This document shows, in pieces, positions 27,414-37,302 of a stretch of 40,636 nt of DNA. The DNA is taken from positions 1 through 40,636 of the forward strand of contig JAAYLE010000109.1 in assembly GCA_012522085.1 (NCBI GenBank). Reading direction: 5' to 3'. The translations under genes and the position numbers were made by a program. The DNA is from Bacillota bacterium (GTDB lineage: Bacteria > Bacillota > Limnochordia > JAAZLZ01). How positions within the stretch are numbered: the first letter of the stretch is position 1; each line of letters opens with the position of its first letter. The notes beneath the pieces were generated by a model that was not told the DNA's origin, did no database searches, and was given only the letters and a program-made list of their open reading frames with translations.

Positions 27414-28240
27414 GGGGAAAATGGCGCTTGCTCAGCGACGGGCCGGCCTCCGCTGCGTGGAACATGGCCGTCGATGAGGCGATCATGACCATGGTTGGGC
27501 GGAAAGAATCGCCGCCCACCTTGCGCATCTACGGATGGGATCCGCCAGCCCTTTCCCTGGGGTATTTCCAGCGGGCGGCGGAAGTCGATTTGAGCGCTTG
27601 CCGATCCCGGGGGGTGGATGTGGTCCGTCGGCCAACGGGCGGGAGGGCCATCCTCCACGATCAGGAGGTAACCTACAGCTTGTCGTTGCCTGAGGACCTC
27701 CCTTGGCTTCCCCGAGGGGTCACCGAGGCCTACCGGCTGATCGCCGGCGGGGTGGTGCGGGGACTCAAGATCCTGGGGGTCCCCGTCGAAATGGCCCCTG
27801 CCGGGCGGCGGGGAGCTGGCAAGACGGCTGCTTGCTTCGATGCCCCCTGTTCCTATGAGATCGTCGCCCGGGGACGGAAGCTGGTCGGCAGCGCGCAAAC
27901 GAGAAGGAGGAGGGCCGTGCTCCAGCACGGCTCCATCCCTCTTAAGCTCCAGACGGAAGAGCTGTTCGCCCTGCTTCATTTTGCCGACCCCGGGGAGAGG
28001 AGTCGCGGTGAGAGACTATTCGCCGCCAAGGCCATTTCCCTCGACGAGCTGATGGACTCTCCCGGGTTCGATGATGTTTGGCCCGCCATCGTGCAGGGGC
28101 TGGGGGAGGAGCTGGGGGTTGCCTTCGAGCAAGGATTTCTCACCCCCGCCGAAGAGGAGCTGGCGGGCGAGCTGGTGCGGGGGAAATATGCGAATGATAA
28201 ATGGAATCTAGAAGGACCTAGAAGGCGAAAGAAGGAGTAA
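27395..28240 (+). CDS. lipM: Octanoyl-[GcvH] transferase LipM-like
   Basis: [42 protein letters not shown] with the Cys characteristic of LipM; overlaps the gcvPB end. Confidence 0.85.
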   Translation: MARQLVRGKWRLLSDGPASAAWNMAVDEAIMTMVGRKESPPTLRIYGWDPPALSLGYFQRAAEVDLSACRSRGVDVVRRPTGGRAILHDQEVTYSLSLPEDLPWLPRGVTEAYRLIAGGVVRGLKILGVPVEMAPAGRRGAGKTAACFDAPCSYEIVARGRKLVGSAQTRRRRAVLQHGSIPLKLQTEELFALLHFADPGERSRGERLFAAKAISLDELMDSPGFDDVWPAIVQGLGEELGVAFEQGFLTPAEEELAGELVRGKYANDKWNLEGPRRRKKE

Positions 28241-28278
28241 AGGGCGTAATTTCCGGCCCAAGGGGATCTTTTTCAGCC

Positions 28279-28306
28279 TTGCCTTGGGGAGAGAATCTGA
28301 TAAACT
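28279..28306 (+). promoter_or_regulatory. Probable promoter for the T-box leader
   Basis: TTGCCT, 16 nt, TAAACT. Confidence 0.4.
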
Positions 28307-28324
28307 GTAATGTAATCTTATACG

Positions 28325-28602
28325 TGCAAAGCGATGATAGGGAAAAGTAGGCGGGCTTGGAAGGTCCCAGAGAGCTGGGGGCGGTGGGAGCCCAGCACCG
28401 GAGGGTCCGTCGAAGTTCTCCCTGGAGTTGTGGGGCTGAAAAGGCAGCAGTAGGTCCCATCGGGGCTTCCGCCGTTACAAGGAAGGGGATATCGGTCCTG
28501 CATTGCGGGAGGCATCCTAAGTGAGGTGGGCCATTAGGCCAATTTGGGTGGTACCGCGGGAGTTTAACTTCCCGTCCCTTGTGGACGGGAAGTCTTTTTT
28601 TT
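28325..28602 (+). ncRNA. T-box leader upstream of aroF-pheA, candidate Phe (UUC) specifier
   Basis: Stem I-like gcaaagcgatgatagggaaaagtag, candidate codon TTC 28416-28418, T-box motif GGGTGGTACCGCGGG 28546-28560, terminator ACTTCCCGTCC/GGACGGGAAGT 28567-28593 with T-run. Confidence 0.93.
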
Positions 28603-28616
28603 CAGGGGGGGATCAC

Positions 28617-29456
28617 ATGGCTGTTGAAGCTTTGGTTGGGCGATTGGTCAGCAGGGAACACAAGAGGGAAGACACGGTCATTTCCGTCGGGGGTGCAGCC
28701 ATCGGCGGTCCGGGGCTGACGGTGATCGCCGGGCCCTGCGCGGTGGAAAGCCGGGAGCAAGTCCTCGAGGCAGCCAGGCTGGTGAAGGGCGCCGGGGCGA
28801 CGATCCTCAGGGGAGGAGCCTTCAAGCCCAGGACCAGTCCTTACAGCTTCCAGGGGTTGGGGGAGGAGGGGCTGGCCTATCTGGCGGAGGCCGGGCGTGA
28901 GACGGGACTGCCGGTTGTCAGCGAAGTCATCGAGGCGAGCGATGTGCCCCTAGTTAGCGACTACGTGGATATTCTCCAGATCGGCTCGCGCAACATGCAA
29001 AACTACGCGCTCCTCCGGAGGGTCGGCAAGACTAACCGGCCGGTGCTGCTGAAGCGGGGGCTGGCCGCGACTTTGGAAGAGTGGCTCTTGGCCGCAGAGT
29101 ATATCATGGATGCGGGCAACCCGGCAGTCATCTTGTGTGAACGGGGGATTCGCACCTATGAGACGGCAACCCGCAACACCCTGGATCTGGCGGCGGTGCC
29201 GGTAGTCAAGGCCATCAGCCATCTGCCCATCATCGTCGATCCCTGCCACGCCAGCGGCAACAGCGCCTATGTGCTGCCTTTGGCTAAAGCGGCCCTGGGG
29301 GCGGGGGCCGATGGCCTGATGGTGGAGGTCCATCCTTGTCCGGGGCAGGCCCTTTGTGATGGGGAACAGTCCTTATCCCCGGAACAGTTCCGAGAGCTGA
29401 TGGAACAGGTCCAAACGATGTCTCCCGTCCTGGGTCGGGGGGTGATGAGCCAGTGA
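28617..29456 (+). CDS. aroF: 3-deoxy-7-phosphoheptulonate synthase (DAHP synthase)
   Basis: [51 protein letters not shown] at 28617 after the T-box; the track ORF start lies inside the leader. Confidence 0.96.
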   Translation: MAVEALVGRLVSREHKREDTVISVGGAAIGGPGLTVIAGPCAVESREQVLEAARLVKGAGATILRGGAFKPRTSPYSFQGLGEEGLAYLAEAGRETGLPVVSEVIEASDVPLVSDYVDILQIGSRNMQNYALLRRVGKTNRPVLLKRGLAATLEEWLLAAEYIMDAGNPAVILCERGIRTYETATRNTLDLAAVPVVKAISHLPIIVDPCHASGNSAYVLPLAKAALGAGADGLMVEVHPCPGQALCDGEQSLSPEQFRELMEQVQTMSPVLGRGVMSQ

Positions 29457-30313
29457 AGGTAGGCTATCTTGGCCCTCCAGGGACTTTCAGCCATGAGGCG
29501 GCTTTGCGGGTCGTGGGGGACGGGCCGGGTCTCCTCTGCCCCTATCCCACCATCCCCGCGGTTTTTGCCGCCCTTGAAGGGGGCCAGATCGAGACCGGGG
29601 TGGTGCCGGTGGAAAACTCCCTGGAGGGCTCGGTCGTCCAGACAATGGATATTCTGGCAAGAAGCAGAGACGTTCAGGTTCGGGGGGAAGTAGTCATTCC
29701 CATTGAGCATTATCTACTGGGACTGCCGGGCAAATCGAAGACCGTTGAGCTCATCATCTCCCATCCCCAAGCTTTGGCCCAGTGTCAGGAATACCTTGGC
29801 CGCCGCTATCCAAACGCCCGCCTTGTGCATGTGGAAAGCACGGCCAAGGCCGCCTCTTCCCTTCCCCGCTTTCTTGGGCGGGCCGCGGCGGTCGGTCCCC
29901 GTGCCCTGGCGGCCCTTTACGGGCTGGAAATCCTTGCCGGGCAAATTCAGGACAGCCGGGACAATTACACCCGCTTTCTGATGATTGGCCGCCAAGATGC
30001 GCCTCCCACCGGGGACGATCTCACCTCCATCGTTTTCACTCCCCGGACCGACGGGCCGGGAGTCTTGTATGGCATTTTGGGCGAGTTTGCCCAGCGGGGA
30101 ATTAATCTCACCAAGATCGAATCCCGGCCCACCAGGCGTTATCTCGGCGAGTATGTCTTTTTCGTTGATTTTCAGGGCCATCGGCTTTGTTCGCCGACGA
30201 GGGAAGCTTTGGCCAAAGTAGACGAAAAGTGCGAGACCCTGAAGATCCTCGGCTCTTATCCCCGCAATCGTTTTCCAGGCAGCGAAAGGGAAGGGAGGTC
30301 GGTTGGAGAATGA
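29453..30313 (+). CDS. pheA: Prephenate dehydratase
   Basis: [33 protein letters not shown] region with [25 protein letters not shown]. Confidence 0.96.
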   Translation: MKVGYLGPPGTFSHEAALRVVGDGPGLLCPYPTIPAVFAALEGGQIETGVVPVENSLEGSVVQTMDILARSRDVQVRGEVVIPIEHYLLGLPGKSKTVELIISHPQALAQCQEYLGRRYPNARLVHVESTAKAASSLPRFLGRAAAVGPRALAALYGLEILAGQIQDSRDNYTRFLMIGRQDAPPTGDDLTSIVFTPRTDGPGVLYGILGEFAQRGINLTKIESRPTRRYLGEYVFFVDFQGHRLCSPTREALAKVDEKCETLKILGSYPRNRFPGSEREGRSVGE

Positions 30314-30345
30314 CTAGGCAGATACTAGAATTGGAGTGATTATGT

Positions 30346-31230
30346 ATGTCGGGCTGGTTTGAACTTGCTTGGGCAGACCTGGGGGATTTCATCTCGCCCC
30401 CGACCTTTCTCCTCATCGTCCGCACCTTAGCCAACATTGCGCTCATCTGGATTGGCTCCCGCATCGTCCATCGCTTTGCCACCAATCTCATCGAGCGGCT
30501 GCTGCGCATTCAAGACAGGACCCCCGGGGATCCCCGCCGGACGAAGACCTTGGGAGCTCTGGTGCAGAGCATGCTCCGCTATCTCATCTATTTCATCGCC
30601 GGGACGATGATCCTGCAAGAGCTCGGGATCGAAACAGCGACCATCCTGGCCACCGCGGGGCTTGGCGGACTGGCCATCGGCTTTGGCGCCCAGAATCTAG
30701 TGAAGGATGTCATCACCGGGTTTTTCATTCTCCTGGAGGATCAATTTGGCGTTGGCGATTACATCACGGCCGCCGGGCACAGCGGCGTCGTCGAAGAGGT
30801 TGGCCTGCGGGTCACCAAGCTCCGGGATTTTGGCGGCGAGCTGCACATCATCCCCAACGGGTCGATCGATAAAGTGACTAATCACATGGGGCAGGGGATG
30901 CGGGTCCTGGTCAGGGTGACCATCCCTTACGAGGAAAGCCTCGAACGGACGGTAGCAGTGCTGGAGGGCTTTTTTGCCGAATTTGCGCACCCAGACCTGG
31001 TGGACGGTCCGAAGCTCCTGGGGGTTAGCAATCTCGGGGAGTCCGGGGTTGAACTGCTCATTTGGGCCAAGGCGAAAGCTATGCAGCAGTGGGCTATGGA
31101 ACGGGAGCTGCGAGGCGGTGTAATGGCGGCCCTCGAAGGAGCAGGCATCAAATTCGGGTATCCCCGCCGCTATCTTGTTTGGAGTACAGAACAGGGAGGG
31201 GGCCTGGTCGGCCCCCAGCATAAGAACTAG
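30346..31230 (+). CDS. mscS: Small-conductance mechanosensitive channel MscS family
   Basis: ATAGLGGLAIGFGAQNLVKDVITGFFILLEDQFGVGDYI. Confidence 0.93.
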   Translation: MSGWFELAWADLGDFISPPTFLLIVRTLANIALIWIGSRIVHRFATNLIERLLRIQDRTPGDPRRTKTLGALVQSMLRYLIYFIAGTMILQELGIETATILATAGLGGLAIGFGAQNLVKDVITGFFILLEDQFGVGDYITAAGHSGVVEEVGLRVTKLRDFGGELHIIPNGSIDKVTNHMGQGMRVLVRVTIPYEESLERTVAVLEGFFAEFAHPDLVDGPKLLGVSNLGESGVELLIWAKAKAMQQWAMERELRGGVMAALEGAGIKFGYPRRYLVWSTEQGGGLVGPQHKN

Positions 31231-32165
31231 TCGTTGTTTCGTTCCATCGACCGGTACTGGTCCCAATGGGCTTCGACTTTGGCCTCACCCATGAGCTCTC
31301 TGATTAGCTCGTTGATATCCTTGGCTCTCTCCCGGCGCAAGGTTTCGGTGATTTGGCCGCGGACATCTTCCAACTCAGCAGCCACTGCTTCTTTCCGGTC
31401 GGTGACCAGAATGATGTGGTAGCCGTAGGGGGACTTGACGACGCCGCTCAGCTGATTTGGCTCCAAGGCGAAGGCGGCGTCGGCAAACTCCGGGACCATG
31501 TCGGTCCTGGTGAAGAAGCCCAGGTCCCCGCCCCGGTCCTTGGTGCCCGGGTCAATGGACTTCTCGGCGGCAATGGCCGCGAAGTCGGCGCCGCCTTCCA
31601 GATCCGCCAGGATCTCGTTGGCCGTCTCTTCCGAATCGACTAGGATATGGCTGGCCCGGACCTGCTCCGGCTGGCCCAGCTTTTCCTTGTTTTCCGCAAA
31701 GTATGCCGCCACATCGTCCTCGGTGATCACCACATCCTTCGTGGAGAGCCGATCGAGGATGGTTATCATGTGCAGCTCTTCGATGAGCTGCTCTTCCTGC
31801 ACCCCGTACTGGGCCAGGGCATTCTGGAAAGTCGCCTCGTCGGGGAAGTTGGCCTTGAATTGGTTGAACTTCTCAGCGATCTCCTCGTCGGTGGGGGCAA
31901 CTCCGGCTTGCTCGCCAGCCTGCCTGATGACGGTCTCCATGATTAATTGATTCAGCACCGAAGCGCCGCTTTCTCGCTCCAGCCGTGCATAGAAGAGATC
32001 TTTTGTGATCTCTTGACCGTTGACCGTCACAACTACATCGCCGCGGGAAGACGCCCTGCCCTGCAGACCTCCCCACAGGCCCAAGGCGAGGCCCAAAAGT
32101 AAACAGGCCGCCAGGGCCCGTCGGTGAGGATGCAAGCCCGAGAACATTTCCTTCATTGATTTCAT
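31227..32165 (-). CDS. PrsA/SurA-like parvulin peptidyl-prolyl isomerase, secreted
   Basis: Signal/anchor ALAACLLLGLALGLWGG; VRASHILVDSEETANEIL...GGDLGFFTRTDMVPEFADAAFAL...SPYGYHIILV. Start 32165 with AGGAG SD; the longer track start is less likely. Confidence 0.92.
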   Translation of the reverse strand: MKSMKEMFSGLHPHRRALAACLLLGLALGLWGGLQGRASSRGDVVVTVNGQEITKDLFYARLERESGASVLNQLIMETVIRQAGEQAGVAPTDEEIAEKFNQFKANFPDEATFQNALAQYGVQEEQLIEELHMITILDRLSTKDVVITEDDVAAYFAENKEKLGQPEQVRASHILVDSEETANEILADLEGGADFAAIAAEKSIDPGTKDRGGDLGFFTRTDMVPEFADAAFALEPNQLSGVVKSPYGYHIILVTDRKEAVAAELEDVRGQITETLRRERAKDINELIRELMGEAKVEAHWDQYRSMERNND

Positions 32166-32348
32166 CCAGCACGACTCCTTTTCTGTTGGTCTTTGCGCAG
32201 TACATTCGTCGCCCCCCGGGCAAACTCCTCGTAAGAACACGTTGCAATTGAAGGAATTTGCCCCAGGTGCGGGCATGTTAGGGGGGAAAGGGGATCGATG
32301 GCTTGGCGTCGAACCCAAAGACAACCTGCCATCTTGGGGGAATGGAGC

Positions 32349-32540
32349 ATGGATTATCAAGTCGGTGATGTGGTCCGGACGCGCAAGGAGCATCCTTGCG
32401 GGAGCGTTGAGTGGGAAATTATGCGTACGGGGGCCGATTTTCGGATCAAGTGCCTCGGCTGCGGGCGGGTCGTCATGCTCCCCCGGCCGAAGTTTGTTAA
32501 AGCGGTCAAGACAATCGTCAAGGGAGGAGCCGAAAAATAG
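32349..32540 (+). CDS. DUF951 family protein
   Basis: MDYQVGDVVRTRKEHPCGSVEWEIMRTGADFRIKCLGCGRVVMLPRPKFVKAVKTIV. Confidence 0.88.
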   Translation: MDYQVGDVVRTRKEHPCGSVEWEIMRTGADFRIKCLGCGRVVMLPRPKFVKAVKTIVKGGAEK

Positions 32541-33619
32541 TGTTTGCTTATGGAATCATTGGCCTTCCCAACGCGGGGAAATCAACTTTGTTTAATGCCC
32601 TCACCCGGGGGACTGCCGCAGTTGCCCCCTATCCTTTCTGCACCATCGAACCTAACCTGGGGGAGGTAGCCATCCCTGATCCCCGGCTGGAAGCCATTGC
32701 CAAAGTCATCGAGCCGGAGAAGGTAACGCCGGCCATGATGCGCTTTGTCGATATTGCGGGGCTGGTTCGGGGCGCGAGCAAAGGGGAGGGGATGGGGAAT
32801 CAGTTCCTCGCCCACATCAGGGATGTGGATGCTCTCATCCACGTCCTGCGCTGTTTTCCCATCGATGATGTGAGCCATCCCGAAGGAAGCCTGGACCCGG
32901 CAAGGGACGCCGCTATTGTGGAAACGGAGCTCATCCTCGCCGACATCACCGTCCTGGAGCGGCGGCGGGAGAAGCTGACCCGCCTGCTCAAGACCGGGGA
33001 TCCGAAGTATAAAGCTGAGCTGGAAGTGACCGATGGACTCATCGACCATCTCTACGGCGGGCACCCGGCCCGCACCTTCGCCAAAGAGGTTGACCTTTCG
33101 GATTTGCTCACGGGAAAGCCGGTGATTTACGCGGCCAACGTCGCGGAAGATGACGCGGCCAATCCGGAAGCAGATGCCGCCTTCCGCCAGGTGGAGGAGT
33201 ATGCCGAAGCTCGGCAGGCCCGAGCGGTTCCCCTGTGCGCGACGTTGGAGGCGGAGCTCGCCGAGCTGCCCTGGGATGAGCAGCGAGCTTTTCTTAAGGA
33301 GCTTGGCCTTGCCCGGTCGGCCCTGGAGCAACTGGTCGAAGCTGGCTATCAAGAATCGGATCTGATCACCTTTTACACGGTGAAGGGGCCCGAAACCCGC
33401 GCCTGGGCCATCCCGCGGGGGACGCTGGCGCCCGCCGCGGCCGGCCGGATCCACAGCGATATGGAGAAAGGCTTCATCCGGGCGGAAGTGATCAACTGGG
33501 CGGCCTTAATTGAGCTTGGCTCCTTCGCTGCCGCCAGAGGCAAAGGGGTCCTTCGTCTTGAGGGACGGGACTACCAGATCCAAGACGGGGATGTGGTTCT
33601 GTTTCGCTTCAAGACCTGA
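32540..33619 (+). CDS. ychF: Redox-regulated ATPase YchF
   Basis: AYGIIGLPNAGKSTLFNALT, PYPFCTIEPNLGEVAIPD; GTG start. Confidence 0.97.
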   Translation: MFAYGIIGLPNAGKSTLFNALTRGTAAVAPYPFCTIEPNLGEVAIPDPRLEAIAKVIEPEKVTPAMMRFVDIAGLVRGASKGEGMGNQFLAHIRDVDALIHVLRCFPIDDVSHPEGSLDPARDAAIVETELILADITVLERRREKLTRLLKTGDPKYKAELEVTDGLIDHLYGGHPARTFAKEVDLSDLLTGKPVIYAANVAEDDAANPEADAAFRQVEEYAEARQARAVPLCATLEAELAELPWDEQRAFLKELGLARSALEQLVEAGYQESDLITFYTVKGPETRAWAIPRGTLAPAAAGRIHSDMEKGFIRAEVINWAALIELGSFAAARGKGVLRLEGRDYQIQDGDVVLFRFKT

Positions 33620-34253
33620 CCTTTTCCCGATAGGCGAGGTAGGAATAAACGATGGAGGCCAGGGATGCGCCGATGATAAAAACCATAAACCCGATGAAAT
33701 TCGCCGGCGGCGGCAAGAGCGCGGTGAGCAGCCCGCCGATGCCGCCCCCGATCCAGAGCTTCCCCGCCACTTGGTGGGTCTTCGCCCAGACCTCCTCATC
33801 GGCTAGCGTCCAGGGGGTTCGAATGCCGACGAAGTAGTTGAAGGCCAGCTTAGGCATGGTGCTGCCGAGGAGAATGATGAGCAAACTGACGGCGAGTTGG
33901 ACGATGAGGGGCAAGTTGACCCCGAGGCCGAGGCTCGCCATAAGGATGAGCGCCTGCATCAACAGTAAGAACGAGGTGATGCCAAGGCGGATGAGCCGGT
34001 AAGGTCCTCGAAAGCGGGGGTAATTCTCCCGTTTCGGATCGATGCGGGGCAAGAGGGCTGTCAGGACGTAGATGGCCAGCGCGAGGAGGGGCAGTCCGAA
34101 GGCGCCCCAGAAAGGGGTGGCATAACCGTCCACCTCTCCCCGGATATTCCAGTGGTAGGGCACCTTCTCCGGCAGGTGGGGGTAGGCCAGGGCCCCGGCG
34201 ATGAAGGCGGCCAGGATCAGTACGCTCATTGCCCAATTGGTCATGTCGGCCAC
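33609..34253 (-). CDS. SdpI/DUF1648-family membrane protein
   Basis: LPEKVPYHWNIRGEVDGYATPFWGAFGLPLL; VGIRTPWTLADEEVWAKTHQVAGKLWI. Confidence 0.88.
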   Translation of the reverse strand: MADMTNWAMSVLILAAFIAGALAYPHLPEKVPYHWNIRGEVDGYATPFWGAFGLPLLALAIYVLTALLPRIDPKRENYPRFRGPYRLIRLGITSFLLLMQALILMASLGLGVNLPLIVQLAVSLLIILLGSTMPKLAFNYFVGIRTPWTLADEEVWAKTHQVAGKLWIGGGIGGLLTALLPPPANFIGFMVFIIGASLASIVYSYLAYREKVRS

Positions 34254-34327
34254 GCTCCTTTGCGATACATATATTATGTGCGGAATGGTGGAGTTCCTTG
34301 CAATTCTGATCAGTCAGCCCACCTTTA

Positions 34328-34356
34328 TTGCCAAGGACTAGCCTCAATGATATAAT
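34328..34356 (+). promoter_or_regulatory. Sigma-A-type promoter for rpsF-ssb-rpsR
   Basis: TTGCCA, 17 nt, TATAAT. Confidence 0.75.
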
Positions 34357-34423
34357 TGACCTACAGCCCTGCTCCAGCTTGTTAGGCTGGGGCCTAATGT
34401 CCATGGGGAGGAGGTGACCTTTG

Positions 34424-34717
34424 GTGCGACCCTATGAGATTATGCTTGTCCTCGATCCGAAGCTCGAGCAGGAAGAAGAGCGGGAAGAGCTGCTGCAGCG
34501 GCTGCAGCAGGTGGTGACGGATGGGGGAGGCGAGATCACCAAAGTGGATCCATGGGGCAAACGTCGGTTGGCCTATGAGATCCAGGGCAACACCGAGGGG
34601 TACTATGTGGTGATGCATTTCCGTTCCGAAAGCTCGGCGGCACAGGAGCTGGAACGGGTAGTGAAGCTCACCGAAGAGATCATTCGCCACTTATTGGTAC
34701 GACTGGACGAAAAATGA
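34424..34717 (+). CDS. rpsF: 30S ribosomal protein S6
   Basis: VRPYEIMLVLDPKLEQEE...DPWGKRRLAYEIQG; start GTG 34424 or TTG 34421. Confidence 0.96.
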   Translation: MRPYEIMLVLDPKLEQEEEREELLQRLQQVVTDGGGEITKVDPWGKRRLAYEIQGNTEGYYVVMHFRSESSAAQELERVVKLTEEIIRHLLVRLDEK

Positions 34718-34740
34718 GCCAATAAGGAGGGCGGCTCTAA

Positions 34741-35127
34741 GTGAACAGGATTGTGTTGGTAGGCAGGCTGGTGGCGGATCCGCAGCTTCGTTTCACCCAA
34801 TCAGGCGTTGCCGTAGCTAATTTCCGGCTAGCGGTGGATCGGCCTTTTCCCAATCAACAAGGGGAACGGGAGACAGACTTCATTGACATAGTCACGTGGC
34901 GGAGACTGGCGGAGACTTGTGCCAACAACCTGGGGAAGGGGCGGCTGGTGGCCGTTGACGGCCGTTTGCAGATCCGCACTTACGAAGCCCAGGATGGTAC
35001 GAGGAGGCAAGCCGCGGAAGTCGTCGCCGACACGGTGCAATTCTTGGATTGGCCTCGGGAGAGCGCAGGCCCAGAAAGCCCCGGTGAAGGGGCTTCCTTG
35101 GGGACCGAGGATGACCTGCCCTTCTAG
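34741..35127 (+). CDS. ssb: Single-stranded DNA-binding protein
   Basis: [34 protein letters not shown]; acidic tail EDDLPF. Confidence 0.97.
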   Translation: MNRIVLVGRLVADPQLRFTQSGVAVANFRLAVDRPFPNQQGERETDFIDIVTWRRLAETCANNLGKGRLVAVDGRLQIRTYEAQDGTRRQAAEVVADTVQFLDWPRESAGPESPGEGASLGTEDDLPF

Positions 35128-35393
35128 TGGCCATTGGAGGAGGGAAGGACTTGGCAGTACGAGACAGACGCTCGAAAAAGCGCGGCCGGCGGAGAAAGGT
35201 TTGCATTTTCTGCGTCGATAAGGTCGCCGCTGTCGATTACAAAGATACGGGCCGACTGCGGCGTTTCATAACCGAAAGGGGCAAGATTCTACCCCGGCGC
35301 ATCTCGGGGAACTGCGCCCGGCATCAGCGGCAGCTCACCGCCGCGATCAAGCGGGCAAGGCAGGTTGCGCTGCTGCCCTACACCGTCGAGTAG
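35127..35393 (+). CDS. rpsR: 30S ribosomal protein S18
   Basis: [63 protein letters not shown]; true start may be TTG near 35152. Confidence 0.96.
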   Translation: MAIGGGKDLAVRDRRSKKRGRRRKVCIFCVDKVAAVDYKDTGRLRRFITERGKILPRRISGNCARHQRQLTAAIKRARQVALLPYTVE

Positions 35394-35421
35394 CCCTTGG
35401 AGTTCATGTTGACCAGGCATG

Positions 35422-35447
35422 GGAGGTAAGCCGCAGGGTTTACCTCC
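35422..35447 (+). terminator. Possible hairpin terminator/attenuator after rpsR
   Basis: GGAGGTAA...TTACCTCC stem; no good T-run. Confidence 0.35.
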
Positions 35448-35565
35448 TAGCTTTGTCTAAACCTCGCAGTCGCCGTGGCATTATTTGCAGTCGGGGTTAG
35501 GGAGGATAAGATTTGCGCTGCGTGGAAGTAGAGATGGTCAACTGTTAGAGGGGAGAGGGTGGGAA

Positions 35566-35877
35566 TTGTCCAAACCGGAGTTGGACATCGCCCGCAATTT
35601 GAGGACGATCGAATGGCTAAAGGCGGAACTGGTCGGCAGCCTCGCTGGTCTATTCAAAGCACTCATCGGCAGCAGCGAGGATCGGATCCTCGATGCCTTG
35701 GCGAACATGATCCTGGTCAGCTACATCCTGGCTAAACGGCTTGGTTGTTCCTTTTCCCGGCTGGGGACTAGAGTGGAGAACAAGATCAAGGCGAATATCG
35801 AACAGGGTCATGAGATCGAACGGTGGTACGGGGATTTTTCCGCGCTGCTTCATTATTTGGAGAACGACAAGAGGTGA
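35566..35877 (+). CDS. MazG-like family protein
   Basis: LSKPELDIARNLRTIEWLKAELVGSLAGLFKALIGSSEDRILDALANMILVSYILAKRLG; SD ggggagagg before TTG 35566. Confidence 0.65.
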   Translation: MSKPELDIARNLRTIEWLKAELVGSLAGLFKALIGSSEDRILDALANMILVSYILAKRLGCSFSRLGTRVENKIKANIEQGHEIERWYGDFSALLHYLENDKR

Positions 35878-35883
35878 ACCCCA

Positions 35884-36825
35884 TTGCCGCGCCACTATGA
35901 TACCCGCTCCATTACGGAAGGGGCAATGCTGGCAGCTATTACCTTCGTCTTATCGTTCCTGGGAGCCTATGTTTTCCCTTATGTCTTCTTCATCGTCCCG
36001 GTTCCCTTGGTCATCCTGGTTTACCGCCATGGGCTGCGCCTGGGGATCCTGGTGACGGTGGTTGCGGCCATTTTGGCGGGACTCTTGATCGATATCATGA
36101 CGATGGTGGTTCTGCTCTTGGTGGCGGGGCTGGTTGGGATCTCCATCGGCGGCGCATTGCGGGAGCAGCTGCCTCCCCAGAAAGTGTTCGCGCTGGGCGT
36201 TGCCGCATCGCTGATCGCCTATGCGTTGCTCCTCTTCTTCTCCCAGACCCTGTTCCAAGTCAACGTCGTCGATTTATTGATGGATTCCTTCCGGCACTCT
36301 ATCGACCAGGTGACGGCCCTATACAGCAAGATGGGCATGTCGGAAGAGCAGCTGGGCGAAGCAAGAACGATGCTGGAGAATATGATGAACCTGGCCCGGA
36401 TGGTGCTGCCCGTGACCTTTCTGCTGTCGGCCATCGGGCTCACCTTTGTCGACTATTGGCTGGCCCGCTCCATTTTGGGGCGTCTAGGGAGCAAGATGCC
36501 TTGGTTTCCGCCTTTTCGCAGCTGGCGGTTTCCCTGGTACTTGGCTTGGGGCTACATCCTCGGCCTAGGCCTGCCCTTGATTTCGTCCCAAGGCGTCTTG
36601 TTTGCGGTGGCCGCGAATCTCCAAGTCTTTTTTACTTATGTGTTCATGGTCCAGGGCCTGGCCGTCCTTTGGTTTTTCTTCGATGAGTTCGGGGTGAGCC
36701 GCCCGTTGCGGGTTTTCATCCTGATCTTGATTTTTCTGCCCCGGTGGCCCCTGAGCAGGCTGCTTGTGTGGACGGGGGTCATCGATACCTGGCTTGACAT
36801 ACGCAAGCTGGAAGGGATGAATTAG
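35884..36825 (+). CDS. YybS-like DUF2232 membrane protein
   Basis: Polytopic TRSITEGAMLAAITFVLSFLGAYVFPYVFFIVPVPLVILVYRHG; just upstream of rplI. Confidence 0.82.
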   Translation: MPRHYDTRSITEGAMLAAITFVLSFLGAYVFPYVFFIVPVPLVILVYRHGLRLGILVTVVAAILAGLLIDIMTMVVLLLVAGLVGISIGGALREQLPPQKVFALGVAASLIAYALLLFFSQTLFQVNVVDLLMDSFRHSIDQVTALYSKMGMSEEQLGEARTMLENMMNLARMVLPVTFLLSAIGLTFVDYWLARSILGRLGSKMPWFPPFRSWRFPWYLAWGYILGLGLPLISSQGVLFAVAANLQVFFTYVFMVQGLAVLWFFFDEFGVSRPLRVFILILIFLPRWPLSRLLVWTGVIDTWLDIRKLEGMN

Positions 36826-36845
36826 GGCATCTAGGAGGGGAGACG

Positions 36846-37295
36846 ATGCAGGTTATTTTAGTGCAGGATGTAAAGAACCTGGGTGCGAGTGGTGACGTGG
36901 TCAATGTGGCCGACGGCTACGCTAGAAACTATCTCATTCCCCGGGGTTTGGCCGTGCCGGCAACGGAAGGCGGGCTGCGGCAGGTGAAAACCAGGCAGGC
37001 CGCCGAGAAGCAGCGCCGGGAGAGGGAAGCTGAAGAGGCTGCTAAACTGGTCGAGGTGTTAAATGGGGAACGGGTCGAGGTCCTGGCCAAGTGTGGTGAG
37101 GGGGGCCGGCTATTTGGCTCGGTGACTTCCGCTGATATCGCCGCGGCCATCAAGAAGCAGCATGGGCGGGAGATCGACAAGCGGAAGGTGGAGCTGACCG
37201 AACCGATCAAGGAGATTGGGTCCCATGAGGTGACCATCAAGGTTTATCCAGGCATGACGGCCGTCATCACTGTCGAGGTCAAGGAGGCAAAGTGA
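36846..37295 (+). CDS. rplI: 50S ribosomal protein L9
   Basis: MQVILVQDVKNLGASGDVVNVADGYARNYLIPRGLAVPAT. Confidence 0.97.
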   Translation: MQVILVQDVKNLGASGDVVNVADGYARNYLIPRGLAVPATEGGLRQVKTRQAAEKQRREREAEEAAKLVEVLNGERVEVLAKCGEGGRLFGSVTSADIAAAIKKQHGREIDKRKVELTEPIKEIGSHEVTIKVYPGMTAVITVEVKEAK

Positions 37296-37302
37296 TCAGT
37301 CA

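Noticed and set aside
32582-33454. 290 aa minus-strand ORF
   Set aside because: Antisense shadow of ychF.
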